Of a stretch of DNA of 16,964 nucleotides, positions 1 through 7,411 are shown piece by piece (position 1 is the first letter of the stretch; the number at the start of each line of letters is the position of its first letter). This DNA comes from Pseudomonadota bacterium (GTDB taxonomy: Bacteria; Pseudomonadota; Alphaproteobacteria; Rhodospirillales; Rhodospirillaceae). The notes under the pieces were generated by a model that had not been told where the DNA came from, did no database searches, and saw only the letters and a program-made list of their open reading frames with translations. The stretch is from positions 1 to 16,964 of the forward strand of contig JAEWWF010000071.1 in assembly GCA_023396465.1 (NCBI GenBank), in the 5' to 3' direction. Both the position numbers and the translations under genes were made by a program.

Positions 1-40
1 TCCCCATGTAGTAACGTAGCCCCAAACACGGAGAGAGCCG

Positions 41-298
41 ATGCCCGCCACCTTCTCCAGCCGCGAGTTCAATCAGGATCTGGCCCGCGTCAAGCGCGAG
101 GCCCGCAATGGCCCGGTCATCATCACCGATCGCGGCGAGGCGGCTTTCGTGCTCATGACCCATGCCGAGTTCCGCCGCCTGAAGGGGGAACCGGGGCCGT
201 CGCTGGTCGATCTGCTCCGCCAGGACGAGCCCGATGCGGACTTTGACTTCGAGCCGCCCCGCCTCACCGGCCCCTTCATCCGCCCGGAAGAGTTCTGA
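41..298 (+). CDS. Phd/YefM-family antitoxin of a type II toxin-antitoxin pair
   Basis: An 85-residue protein. The N-terminal half (about residues 1-48) has the Phd/YefM pattern: a short Ser/Arg/Asn-rich start (SSREFNQDLARVKREA) followed by PVIITDRGEAAFVLMTHAEF, the dimerising DNA-binding fold. The C-terminal part (about 50-85) is acidic and proline-rich (QDEPDADFDFEPPR), as expected for the disordered tail that wraps the toxin. A purine-rich ribosome site, GGAGAG at 30-35, sits five bases before the ATG. The stop overlaps the toxin start by one base (TGATG), the usual translational coupling of these pairs. Family members neutralise a PIN ribonuclease and autorepress the operon. The promoter lies mostly left of the window, and I see no clear operator in the 40 bases available. 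Confidence 0.88.
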   Translation: MPATFSSREFNQDLARVKREARNGPVIITDRGEAAFVLMTHAEFRRLKGEPGPSLVDLLRQDEPDADFDFEPPRLTGPFIRPEEF

Positions 299-708
299 TG
301 TACCTGCTCGACACCAACATCGTGTCCGACCTCCGGCGGCCGGAGCGGGCGAACGACGGCGTGCTGCGCTGGGTCGGCAGCACCGACGTCGACAGCATGT
401 ACGTGTCGGCCCTGACGCTGATGGAAATCCACATCGGCGTGCTGCGGGCCGAGCGGCGGGATGCGGCCGCCGGCCGGGTTCTCCGCCAATGGCTGGACGA
501 GCGGGTGGTGCCATCCTTCGCCGGGCGCGTTCTGCCGATCGACGGGCCGGTGGCGCTTCTGTGCGCCCGCCTGCATGTCCCCGATGCGCGGCCGGAACGG
601 GATGCCCTCATCGCCGCCACCGCACTGGTGCACGGTTTCACCGTGGTGACGCGCAACACCGGCGATTTCGCCGCCACCGCCGTGCCCCTGCTCAACCCAT
701 GGACGTGA
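298..708 (+). CDS. vapC: VapC/FitB-type PIN-domain ribonuclease toxin
   Basis: A 136-residue single PIN domain of normal length for VapC/FitB. The four acidic positions expected at the metal site are visible: D5 in MYLLDTNIVSDL, E43 in ALTLMEIHIGV, D102 in ERDALIAATAL and D123 in TRNTGDFA. The ending, VPLLNPW, is typical of FitB-like proteins. Family members are Mg-dependent endoribonucleases that cut tRNA or rRNA when the antitoxin is degraded. The start overlaps the antitoxin stop by one base and no separate ribosome site is needed, which favours coupled expression in the order antitoxin then toxin. All catalytic residues are intact, so the pair looks functional. The RNA target cannot be told from sequence. 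Confidence 0.9.
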   Translation: MYLLDTNIVSDLRRPERANDGVLRWVGSTDVDSMYVSALTLMEIHIGVLRAERRDAAAGRVLRQWLDERVVPSFAGRVLPIDGPVALLCARLHVPDARPERDALIAATALVHGFTVVTRNTGDFAATAVPLLNPWT

Positions 709-767
709 CCGTTCCGCCCTCACCGGCCCTTGCCGCCCCGCTCCATCCGCGTTAACGGTCGGGCATC

Positions 768-1721
768 ATGCTCGACAGCGTTCTTGCCCTCATCCCCACC
801 TTCCTGCTCATCGCACTCGGCTTTGCCATGAAGCGGGGGCGGTTCGTGCCCGATGCCTTCTGGGCGCCGGCGGAGAAGGCCACCTACTACATCACCTTCC
901 CCGCCCTGCTGCTGGCCTCCACCGCGCGGGCGCCGCTGGCGGACATGGCATGGGGGCCGCTGATGGCGGTCAATGCCGGGGCCATCCTGGTGGTGTTCAC
1001 CGCCATGACCCTGGCGCGGCCGCTGTTCAAGGTGGGGCCGGCGGCCTTCACCAGCATGATCCAGGGCAGCATCCGTCCCAACACCTACCTCGGACTTGCC
1101 GCCGCCGCCTCGCTGTATGGCGAGGCCGGGGTGGCGCTGACGGCCATCTGCATCGCCAGCGTGGTGCCGCTGGTCAACGTGCTGGCCGTCGCCACCCTGG
1201 TCCGCTGCGTCGGCACCGACGGCACCGCCAGCCGCTGGCAACGCCTGGGGCAGACGGCGCGCGGCATCGTCACCAATCCGCTCATCCTCGCCTGCGTGCT
1301 CGGCATGGCGCTGAACGGCCTTGGCATCGGCATGCCTGAGATCGTTATCGGCCCCTTCCTCGACATTCTCGGCAGCGCCGCCCTGCCCCTCGGTCTGCTG
1401 GCGGTGGGGGCCGGATTGGCGCCGACGGCGATCGCCACCACGGGGCGGCCGGTGCTGATCGCCAGCGCCGCCAAGCTCCTCGGCGTTCCGACCGCCGCCG
1501 CCGTCCTGGCCCTGCTCGCCGGTCTGGAGCCGGCGGCGGCCGGGGTGGCGGTGCTGTATGCCGCGCTGCCGTGCTCGGCCTCGTCCTATGTGCTGGCGCG
1601 GCAGATGGGCGGGGACGCGCCGATGATGGCCAACACCATCACGCTTCAGACGCTGGCGGCGGTTCTCACCCTGCCGCTGGTGATCGCCGCCGCCCTGGCG
1701 CTGTTCACGCCCGCTGGCTGA
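768..1721 (+). CDS. AEC-family (auxin efflux carrier-like) permease
   Basis: A 317-residue, very hydrophobic inner-membrane protein with about ten predicted transmembrane segments arranged as two similar halves (roughly residues 1-150 and 165-317). AEC features include the N-terminal stretch IPTFLLIALGFAMKRGRF, SIRPNTYLGLAAA near 101-113, NPLILACVLGMALN near 170-183, and the C-terminal motif ALPCSASSYVLARQMGGD (266-283) followed by MMANTITLQT. Bacterial AEC proteins export or exchange small organic acids such as malate or malonate; the substrate here cannot be assigned. No strong ribosome site precedes the ATG. The last 17 bases overlap the end of the convergent hemerythrin gene. It lies 59 bp after the toxin, but I see no functional link. 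Confidence 0.85.
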   Translation: MLDSVLALIPTFLLIALGFAMKRGRFVPDAFWAPAEKATYYITFPALLLASTARAPLADMAWGPLMAVNAGAILVVFTAMTLARPLFKVGPAAFTSMIQGSIRPNTYLGLAAAASLYGEAGVALTAICIASVVPLVNVLAVATLVRCVGTDGTASRWQRLGQTARGIVTNPLILACVLGMALNGLGIGMPEIVIGPFLDILGSAALPLGLLAVGAGLAPTAIATTGRPVLIASAAKLLGVPTAAAVLALLAGLEPAAAGVAVLYAALPCSASSYVLARQMGGDAPMMANTITLQTLAAVLTLPLVIAAALALFTPAG

Positions 1722-2550
1722 CCGGCCGCGCCGCCTCCGCCGCCAGCAAGGACTCGGCGAGGCGGCGGTCCAGAGTGCCGATGTGTTGAAGCAGCCAATG
1801 CTTGACGTAGGTGCAGAGCAGATCCTCCACCGTCTCGTACCGACCGTCGCGCAGGTGGCCGAGCACACGGTCGAGATCGCCCAGCAGCGCCGCGTGCAGC
1901 GCCACATGATCGTCGCTATGGGCGCCGGGGGTCAGCGCCATCATGCGCTCCTCCCAGGCGAAATGGCGGGCGCTGAAGCGGCGCAGGGCCACCAGCCGGC
2001 CCATCAGCGCCTCCCGCCCGGCGCCTGCCGCCACGGCGGCATGCAGTTCGTTGACCAGGGTGATGAGGGTCCGGTGCTGGCCGTCGATCTCCGGGTGGCC
2101 CACCGCCACCTGCGGTCCCCACTCGATGAGCACCTCCGGCGCCCGCCCCTGACCGGCGAAATGCACCCAGAAATCCTGGTCATCGATCATCTCGTGCTCC
2201 CACACCAGCCGCTCGGTGGCGCGGAACAGGTCGATCATGACGTCGGCGCAGAGGGAGGCGGCCTGCTCCAGCAGATCGGCGAGAGCCGAAAACTCCTCCA
2301 GCAGATCGGCATGGCGGCGGCGATGCTCGGGCGCGGTGGCCAGCCCCACCTCGTCCATGATGCGCTCTTCGTCGGCGAAGTGATCCGCCAGCGCCTTGAC
2401 GAAATGACGCGCCCGTGGCCCCAGGGTGGCCGCCTCCCCCTGCTGCCAGGCCAAGTAAAGGTCGTTGGCGAGGTCGGCCAGAACGGCATGCCCCTGGTCG
2501 ATGAGCGGATGCCCCGTGTCCGGCAGCCGGGCCGGATTGATGAAGGTCAT
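1705..2550 (-). CDS. Tandem two-domain bacteriohemerythrin
   Basis: A 281-residue cytoplasmic protein made of two consecutive hemerythrin four-helix bundles (about residues 10-130 and 145-270). Both carry the full di-iron ligand set. Domain 1 has H21, H57, E61, H76, H80, H119 and D124. Domain 2 has H159, H196, E200, H211, H215, H256 and D261. The patterns IDQGH/IDGQH, HFADE/HFAWE, HxxxH and HxxxxD are all present. Hemerythrins bind O2 reversibly and serve in oxygen sensing, storage or delivery. There is no signal peptide, membrane segment or output domain. I chose ATG 2550 because GAGG lies five bases upstream; ATG 2571 is possible but would be essentially leaderless. Larger upstream starts lie before the promoter-like -10. 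The gene is monocistronic and convergent with the AEC gene. Confidence 0.88.
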   Translation of the reverse strand: MTFINPARLPDTGHPLIDQGHAVLADLANDLYLAWQQGEAATLGPRARHFVKALADHFADEERIMDEVGLATAPEHRRRHADLLEEFSALADLLEQAASLCADVMIDLFRATERLVWEHEMIDDQDFWVHFAGQGRAPEVLIEWGPQVAVGHPEIDGQHRTLITLVNELHAAVAAGAGREALMGRLVALRRFSARHFAWEERMMALTPGAHSDDHVALHAALLGDLDRVLGHLRDGRYETVEDLLCTYVKHWLLQHIGTLDRRLAESLLAAEAARPVSQRA

Positions 2551-2577
2551 CGACACCTCGGCAGAAGCCATAAGACT

Positions 2578-2583
2578 ATTATA
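2578..2583 (-). promoter_or_regulatory. -10 element (TATAAT) of the hemerythrin gene
   Basis: A perfect TATAAT on the minus strand in an otherwise GC-rich context. The predicted transcription start is near 2571, giving a leader of about 21 nt that contains the GAGG ribosome site before ATG 2550. No good -35 hexamer is visible at 16-18 bp spacing, so an activator or extended recognition may be needed. The assignment is inference from position and sequence. Confidence 0.5.
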
Positions 2584-2723
2584 GATATCATGGCTTCGCC
2601 CGTTCCGGTAGCGTTTTACGCCCGATGCCGCGCCGCGAGCGGGCATCCACGCGGCTTGCCTGCACCGGGCGGATGGCGGTAAATGTCGCCCCATCGCGCC
2701 GCAGCCGGAGCCCTTCTGCCGCC

Positions 2724-3203
2724 ATGACGTCCGATCCCAGCACCACCGCCGTCCCGCAGCGCTGCACCGCCGTCGCCGCCGCCGTCATCAACGGCCGTCA
2801 GGTGCTGTTGATCCGCCGCGCCACCGGCGCCTTCAAGGGCGCCTGGACGCTGGTGTCCGGCCGCATCGAGACCGGCGAGACAGCTTGGCAGGCCGCCGCC
2901 CGCGAGGTGCAGGAGGAAACCGGCCTCAAGCCCATCACCCTCTACACCACCGGCAACACCGACCTGTTCTACAATCCCAGGGACGAGGTGATGGAGGTGG
3001 TGCCCGTCTTCGTCGCCCGCACCAACAGCCAGGAGCCGGTGGCGCTGGATGCCGCCCACGACGATTACGCCTGGCTGCCGCTGCCGCGTGCGGTGGAGAC
3101 GGTGGCCTTCCCCGGTCAGCGCCGGGCACTGGAGATGATCGCCCACTTCTTCATGGACCGCCCGCCGGCCGACTTCTACCGCATCGACGCCTACCGCCCG
3201 TGA
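2724..3203 (+). CDS. Nudix hydrolase
   Basis: A 159-residue single-domain Nudix protein. Residues 46-68 match the Nudix box GX5EX7REUXEEXGU exactly: G46, E52, R60-E61, E64-E65 and G67-L68, forming the Mg-binding catalytic loop-helix. Family members hydrolyse a nucleoside diphosphate linked to another group (dNTPs, ADP-ribose, dinucleotides or dihydroneopterin triphosphate); the substrate is not evident here. The start at 2724 puts the fold immediately after a short leader. Longer in-frame starts (2625, 2673) would add Arg-rich sequence unlike the family. The ribosome site is weak (GGAG at 2707-2710). It is divergent from the hemerythrin gene and 69 bp before pyrB, with a pyrB promoter in between. 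Confidence 0.87.
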   Translation: MTSDPSTTAVPQRCTAVAAAVINGRQVLLIRRATGAFKGAWTLVSGRIETGETAWQAAAREVQEETGLKPITLYTTGNTDLFYNPRDEVMEVVPVFVARTNSQEPVALDAAHDDYAWLPLPRAVETVAFPGQRRALEMIAHFFMDRPPADFYRIDAYRP

Positions 3204-3236
3204 GACCCTCGCCGCCCCCGCGCGCCGACGCCTAAC

Positions 3237-3265
3237 TTGCCGCCGCCCCACCCCCAACGTATGAT
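3237..3265 (+). promoter_or_regulatory. Putative pyrB promoter
   Basis: TTGCCG (3237-3242), a 17-bp spacer and TATGAT (3260-3265) form a sigma-70-type promoter. The expected transcription start, about seven bases after the -10, falls at or beside the pyrB ATG at 3273. This fits the absence of a ribosome site and suggests a leaderless mRNA. No pyrimidine-type attenuator or hairpin is visible in this 69-bp gap. Confidence 0.55.
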
Positions 3266-3272
3266 CCGCGCC

Positions 3273-4232
<960 letters not shown>

Positions 4233-4233
4233 G

Positions 4234-5541
4234 ATGCTGCAAAAGGCATTCGGCCGCGTCGCTTACGTCAATGCCCGCGTGCTTGACCCCGCCACCGGCA
4301 CCGACACCACCGGCGGCCTGCTGATCGAAGGCGAGAAGATCGCCGCCGTCGGCGCCGAGGTGCGGCGTGGCGCCGTGCCCTCCGACGCCAAGGTCATCGA
4401 CTGCGCCGGCGCCTGCCTCGCCCCCGGTCTGGTGGACATGCGCGTCAGCCTGGCCGAGCCCGGCGAGGACCACAAGGAATCCCTGCGCACCGCCGGCGAG
4501 GCGGCGGTGGCCGGCGGGGTGACCAGCATGGTCTGCCTGCCCAACACCAACCCGGTGATCGACGACGAGGCGACGGTGGAATTCGTCGCCCGCCGCGCCC
4601 GCAAGATCGGCCTTGCCAAGGTCTACCCCTACGGCGCCGCCACCCAGAACTGCGCCGGCGAGGTGATCGCCGAGATGGGCCTGCTGTCGGCGGCAGGGGC
4701 GGTCGCCTTCACCGATGGCGTCCACCCCATCGCCGACGCCCAGATCATGCGCCGGGCGCTCTCCTACGCCGGCAGCTTCGGCCTGCTGGTGGTCAACCAC
4801 CCGGAGGAACGGGCGCTGACCGGCGGCGTCATGAACGCCGGCGAACTGGCCACCCGCCTCGGCCTGTCCGGCATCCCGCGCGAGGCGGAAGTGATCATGC
4901 TGGAACGCGACATGCGGCTGGTCGCCATGACCGGCGGCCGCTACCACGCCAGCCATATCACCTGCGCCGAGTCGGTGGAGGTGATCCGCCGCGCCAAGGA
5001 CAAGGGCCTGGACGTCACCTGCGACACGGCGCCGTTCTACTTCGCCCTGAACGAACTGGCGGTGTCCGACTACCGCACCTTTGCCAAGCTGAACCCGCCG
5101 CTGCGGGCCGAGTCCGACCGTCAGGCGGTGGTGCAGGCGTTGAAGGGGGGCGTCATCGACTGCATCGCCTCCGACCACCTGCCGCAGGACCAGGACACCA
5201 AGCGCCTGCCCTTCAATCAGGCCAGCTTCGGCGGCATCGGGCTGGAAACTCTGCTGCCGGTGTCGCTCGACCTGTTCCACAACGGCCACCTGAGCCTGCT
5301 GGAAGTGCTGCGGCTGCTGACCGTGGGGCCGGCCGACCGCCTGGGCTTGACCGCCGGCCGACTGGCCGTTGGCGCGCCGGCCGACTTCTTCCTGTTCGAT
5401 CCCGGCCGCGCCTGGAAGGTGGTTGCTGGCAACCTGCGGTCCAAGTCGAAGAACACGCCGTTCGACGGGCGCCCGGTGCAGGGCCGCGTGCTGCGCACGG
5501 TGATCGACGGCCGCACGGTGTTCGAGCACCACCATGGCTGA
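4234..5541 (+). CDS. pyrC: Dihydroorotase-like protein, probably non-catalytic (PyrC'-type)
   Basis: A 435-residue amidohydrolase-fold protein that aligns with class I dihydroorotase throughout: PGLVDM at 64-69, NTNPVID at 104-110, KLNPPLRAESDR at 285-296, ASDHLP at 312-317 and FGGIGLET at 332-339. Active dihydroorotases carry His-x-His after VDM, but here the positions are R70-V71-S72. The usual DDG zinc aspartate region reads TDGV (160-163), the TPHH-like stretch reads TAPF (265-268), and DHAPH reads DHLPQ. H189, H241 and D314 remain. By analogy with Pseudomonas PyrC', this is most likely a structural partner of PyrB rather than the enzyme making dihydroorotate. An active dihydroorotase should then be encoded elsewhere. 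GGGAG near the end of pyrB serves as ribosome site. The last eight bases overlap plsY. Confidence 0.9.
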   Translation: MLQKAFGRVAYVNARVLDPATGTDTTGGLLIEGEKIAAVGAEVRRGAVPSDAKVIDCAGACLAPGLVDMRVSLAEPGEDHKESLRTAGEAAVAGGVTSMVCLPNTNPVIDDEATVEFVARRARKIGLAKVYPYGAATQNCAGEVIAEMGLLSAAGAVAFTDGVHPIADAQIMRRALSYAGSFGLLVVNHPEERALTGGVMNAGELATRLGLSGIPREAEVIMLERDMRLVAMTGGRYHASHITCAESVEVIRRAKDKGLDVTCDTAPFYFALNELAVSDYRTFAKLNPPLRAESDRQAVVQALKGGVIDCIASDHLPQDQDTKRLPFNQASFGGIGLETLLPVSLDLFHNGHLSLLEVLRLLTVGPADRLGLTAGRLAVGAPADFFLFDPGRAWKVVAGNLRSKSKNTPFDGRPVQGRVLRTVIDGRTVFEHHHG

Positions 5542-6163
5542 CCTGTCCCCCGCGCTTCTGCTCGCCGTCGCCGCGCTGGGCGGCTACCTGCTCGGGTCCG
5601 TCCCCTTCGGGCTGGTGATTACCCGCCTGCTGGGCCTGGGCGATATCCGCCAGATCGGGTCCGGCAACATCGGCGCCACCAACGTCCTGCGCACCGGCAA
5701 CAAGCCGGCCGCCCTCGCCACCCTGCTGCTCGACTCCGGCAAAGGCGCCATCGCGGCCTTGCTGGCGGCGGCGATGCTGGGTGGCGGCGGCGGAGACCTG
5801 GGGGCGGAGGCAGCTTTGGCGGCCGGCGTGGCGGCTGTGTTCGGTCACAACTTCCCGGTCTGGCTGACGTTCAAGGGCGGCAAAGGGGTGGCGACCACCC
5901 TCGGCACCCTGCTCGCCACCGCCTGGCCGGTGGGGTTGGCGGCCTGCGGCCTGTGGCTGCTGACGGCGGCGATCACCCGCTATTCCTCGCTGTCGGCGCT
6001 GGTGGCGCTGACGGTGGCGCCGGTGGCGGCGTGGTTCCTGGCGACTCCGCTGCACGCGGCGGCTTTCGCCCTGCTGGCGGTGCTGGCCTGGATTCGTCAT
6101 CGCGAGAACCTGAACCGCCTGCTCAACGGCACCGAGAGCCGGATCGGAAGCAAGAAGAAGTAA
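5534..6163 (+). CDS. plsY: Acyl-phosphate:glycerol-3-phosphate acyltransferase PlsY
   Basis: A 209-residue integral membrane enzyme that transfers an acyl group from acyl-phosphate to glycerol-3-phosphate, the first committed step of phospholipid synthesis. All three PlsY signature regions are visible: GSVPFG (21-26), GSGNIGATN (42-50, phosphate-binding loop) and GHNFPVWLTFKGGKGVAT (104-121). About five hydrophobic segments are predicted, and the C-terminus is basic (IRHRENLNRLLNG...KKK). A five-glycine run (83-87) lies in a loop and is slightly unusual. The start lies inside the end of pyrC (8-bp overlap), so expression is coupled to the pyrimidine genes. Family length is normal and nothing looks damaged. 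Confidence 0.95.
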   Translation: MADLSPALLLAVAALGGYLLGSVPFGLVITRLLGLGDIRQIGSGNIGATNVLRTGNKPAALATLLLDSGKGAIAALLAAAMLGGGGGDLGAEAALAAGVAAVFGHNFPVWLTFKGGKGVATTLGTLLATAWPVGLAACGLWLLTAAITRYSSLSALVALTVAPVAAWFLATPLHAAAFALLAVLAWIRHRENLNRLLNGTESRIGSKKK

Positions 6164-6227
6164 GGCTTTCCCGGCCACTCGCGCAGGGCGATTGACGGGG
6201 CACGGATTCGCGTCCAGCCTTCGCCCC

Positions 6228-7361
6228 ATGACCACCGTTCCCCGCTCCCTCTCGTCCGCCGAAAAGATCGACTGGCTGCGCCTCATCCGCAGCGAGAACG
6301 TCGGCCCCGTCACCTTCCGGCGGCTGCTGGAACGCTATGGCACCGCCCGCGATGCCCTGGCGGCCCTGCCCGACCTCGCCCGTCGCGGCGGCCGAACCAA
6401 GGCGGTGCGGCTATGCTCCAAGGCCGAGGCGGAACGGGAGCTGACGGCGCTGGAGCGGGCCGGCGTCCATCTCCTCGCCGCCTGCGACCCCGCCTATCCG
6501 GCCCGCCTGCGGGCGGTGGAGGACGCGCCGCCGCTGCTGCTCCTGCTCGGCAACGCCCATCTGCTGCAACGGCCCGCCGTCGCCATCGTCGGCGCCCGCA
6601 ACGCCAGCGCCAACGGCCGGCAGTTCGCCCGCCGGCTGGCCGCCGATCTCAGCGGCCAGTTCGGCCTTCTGGTGGTCTCCGGCCTCGCCCGCGGCATCGA
6701 CACGGCGGCGCACGAAGGCTCGCTCGCCGGCGGCACCTGCGCCGTGGTGGCCGGCGGGCCGGAAGTCATCTATCCGCCGGAGAACGACCGCCTGCACGCC
6801 GCCATCGTCGAGTCCGGCGCCGTTGTGTCGGAACAGCCGCTCGCCACCGAGCCGCAGGCCCGCCACTTCCCCCGCCGCAACCGCATCATCAGCGGCATCG
6901 CCGCCGGTGTCGTTGTGGTCGAGGCAAGCGAACGCTCCGGCTCCCTCATCACCGCCCGGCTGGCGCTGGAACAGGGGCGCGAGGTCTTCGCCGTGCCGGG
7001 ATCGCCGGTCGATCCGCGCTGCGGCGGGCCGAACCACCTGCTGCGCGAAGGGGCGACCCTGGTCCGCCATGCGGGGGATGTGGTGGAGGTGCTCGATCCC
7101 CTGTTGCGGCGGCGCGATCTTCAGGAAAACCGGGACGCGCCGGCCCCCGTGGCACCCCCGGCACCGCCTGCCGACATCCCCGATGCGGCACGCGCGACGG
7201 TGGTCGGCTGCCTGGGCCCCAGCCCGGTTACGGTTGACGAAGTGATCCGGGAGTGCCAATTGTCAGCCCCGGTGGTCGCAACGATTCTGCTTGAACTGGA
7301 ATTGGCCGGCCGCCTGGAACGTCACTCGGGGAACCGCGTTTCCCTGCTGTTTTTCGGCTGA
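6228..7361 (+). CDS. dprA: DNA-processing protein DprA (Smf)
   Basis: A 377-residue protein with three parts. An N-terminal helical SAM/HhH-like region (about 10-100) includes LRLIRSENVGPVTFRRLLERYG. The central Rossmann-like DprA domain (about 103-295) has VAIVGARNAS (118-127), SGLARGIDTAAHEG (151-164), AGGPEVIYPPEN (175-186), FPRRNRIISG (214-223) and SGSLITARLALEQGR (237-251). A proline-rich linker (about 305-320) leads to a C-terminal winged-helix domain (about 325-377). DprA binds incoming single-stranded DNA and loads RecA during transformation; homologues are kept in many species not known to be competent. ATG 6228 gives the natural N-terminus; a TTG at 6192 would add 12 residues and is less likely. 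No clear ribosome site is visible. Confidence 0.94.
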   Translation: MTTVPRSLSSAEKIDWLRLIRSENVGPVTFRRLLERYGTARDALAALPDLARRGGRTKAVRLCSKAEAERELTALERAGVHLLAACDPAYPARLRAVEDAPPLLLLLGNAHLLQRPAVAIVGARNASANGRQFARRLAADLSGQFGLLVVSGLARGIDTAAHEGSLAGGTCAVVAGGPEVIYPPENDRLHAAIVESGAVVSEQPLATEPQARHFPRRNRIISGIAAGVVVVEASERSGSLITARLALEQGREVFAVPGSPVDPRCGGPNHLLREGATLVRHAGDVVEVLDPLLRRRDLQENRDAPAPVAPPAPPADIPDAARATVVGCLGPSPVTVDEVIRECQLSAPVVATILLELELAGRLERHSGNRVSLLFFG

Positions 7362-7411
7362 CCCGACTCGGCCTACCCCCTCACCCTTCATCACGGGAAG
7401 CGTCCGACCTT

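Noticed and set aside
2551..2694. 48-residue N-terminal extension of the hemerythrin protein
   Set aside because: It would place the start upstream of the TATAAT element and encodes Arg-rich sequence unlike hemerythrins.
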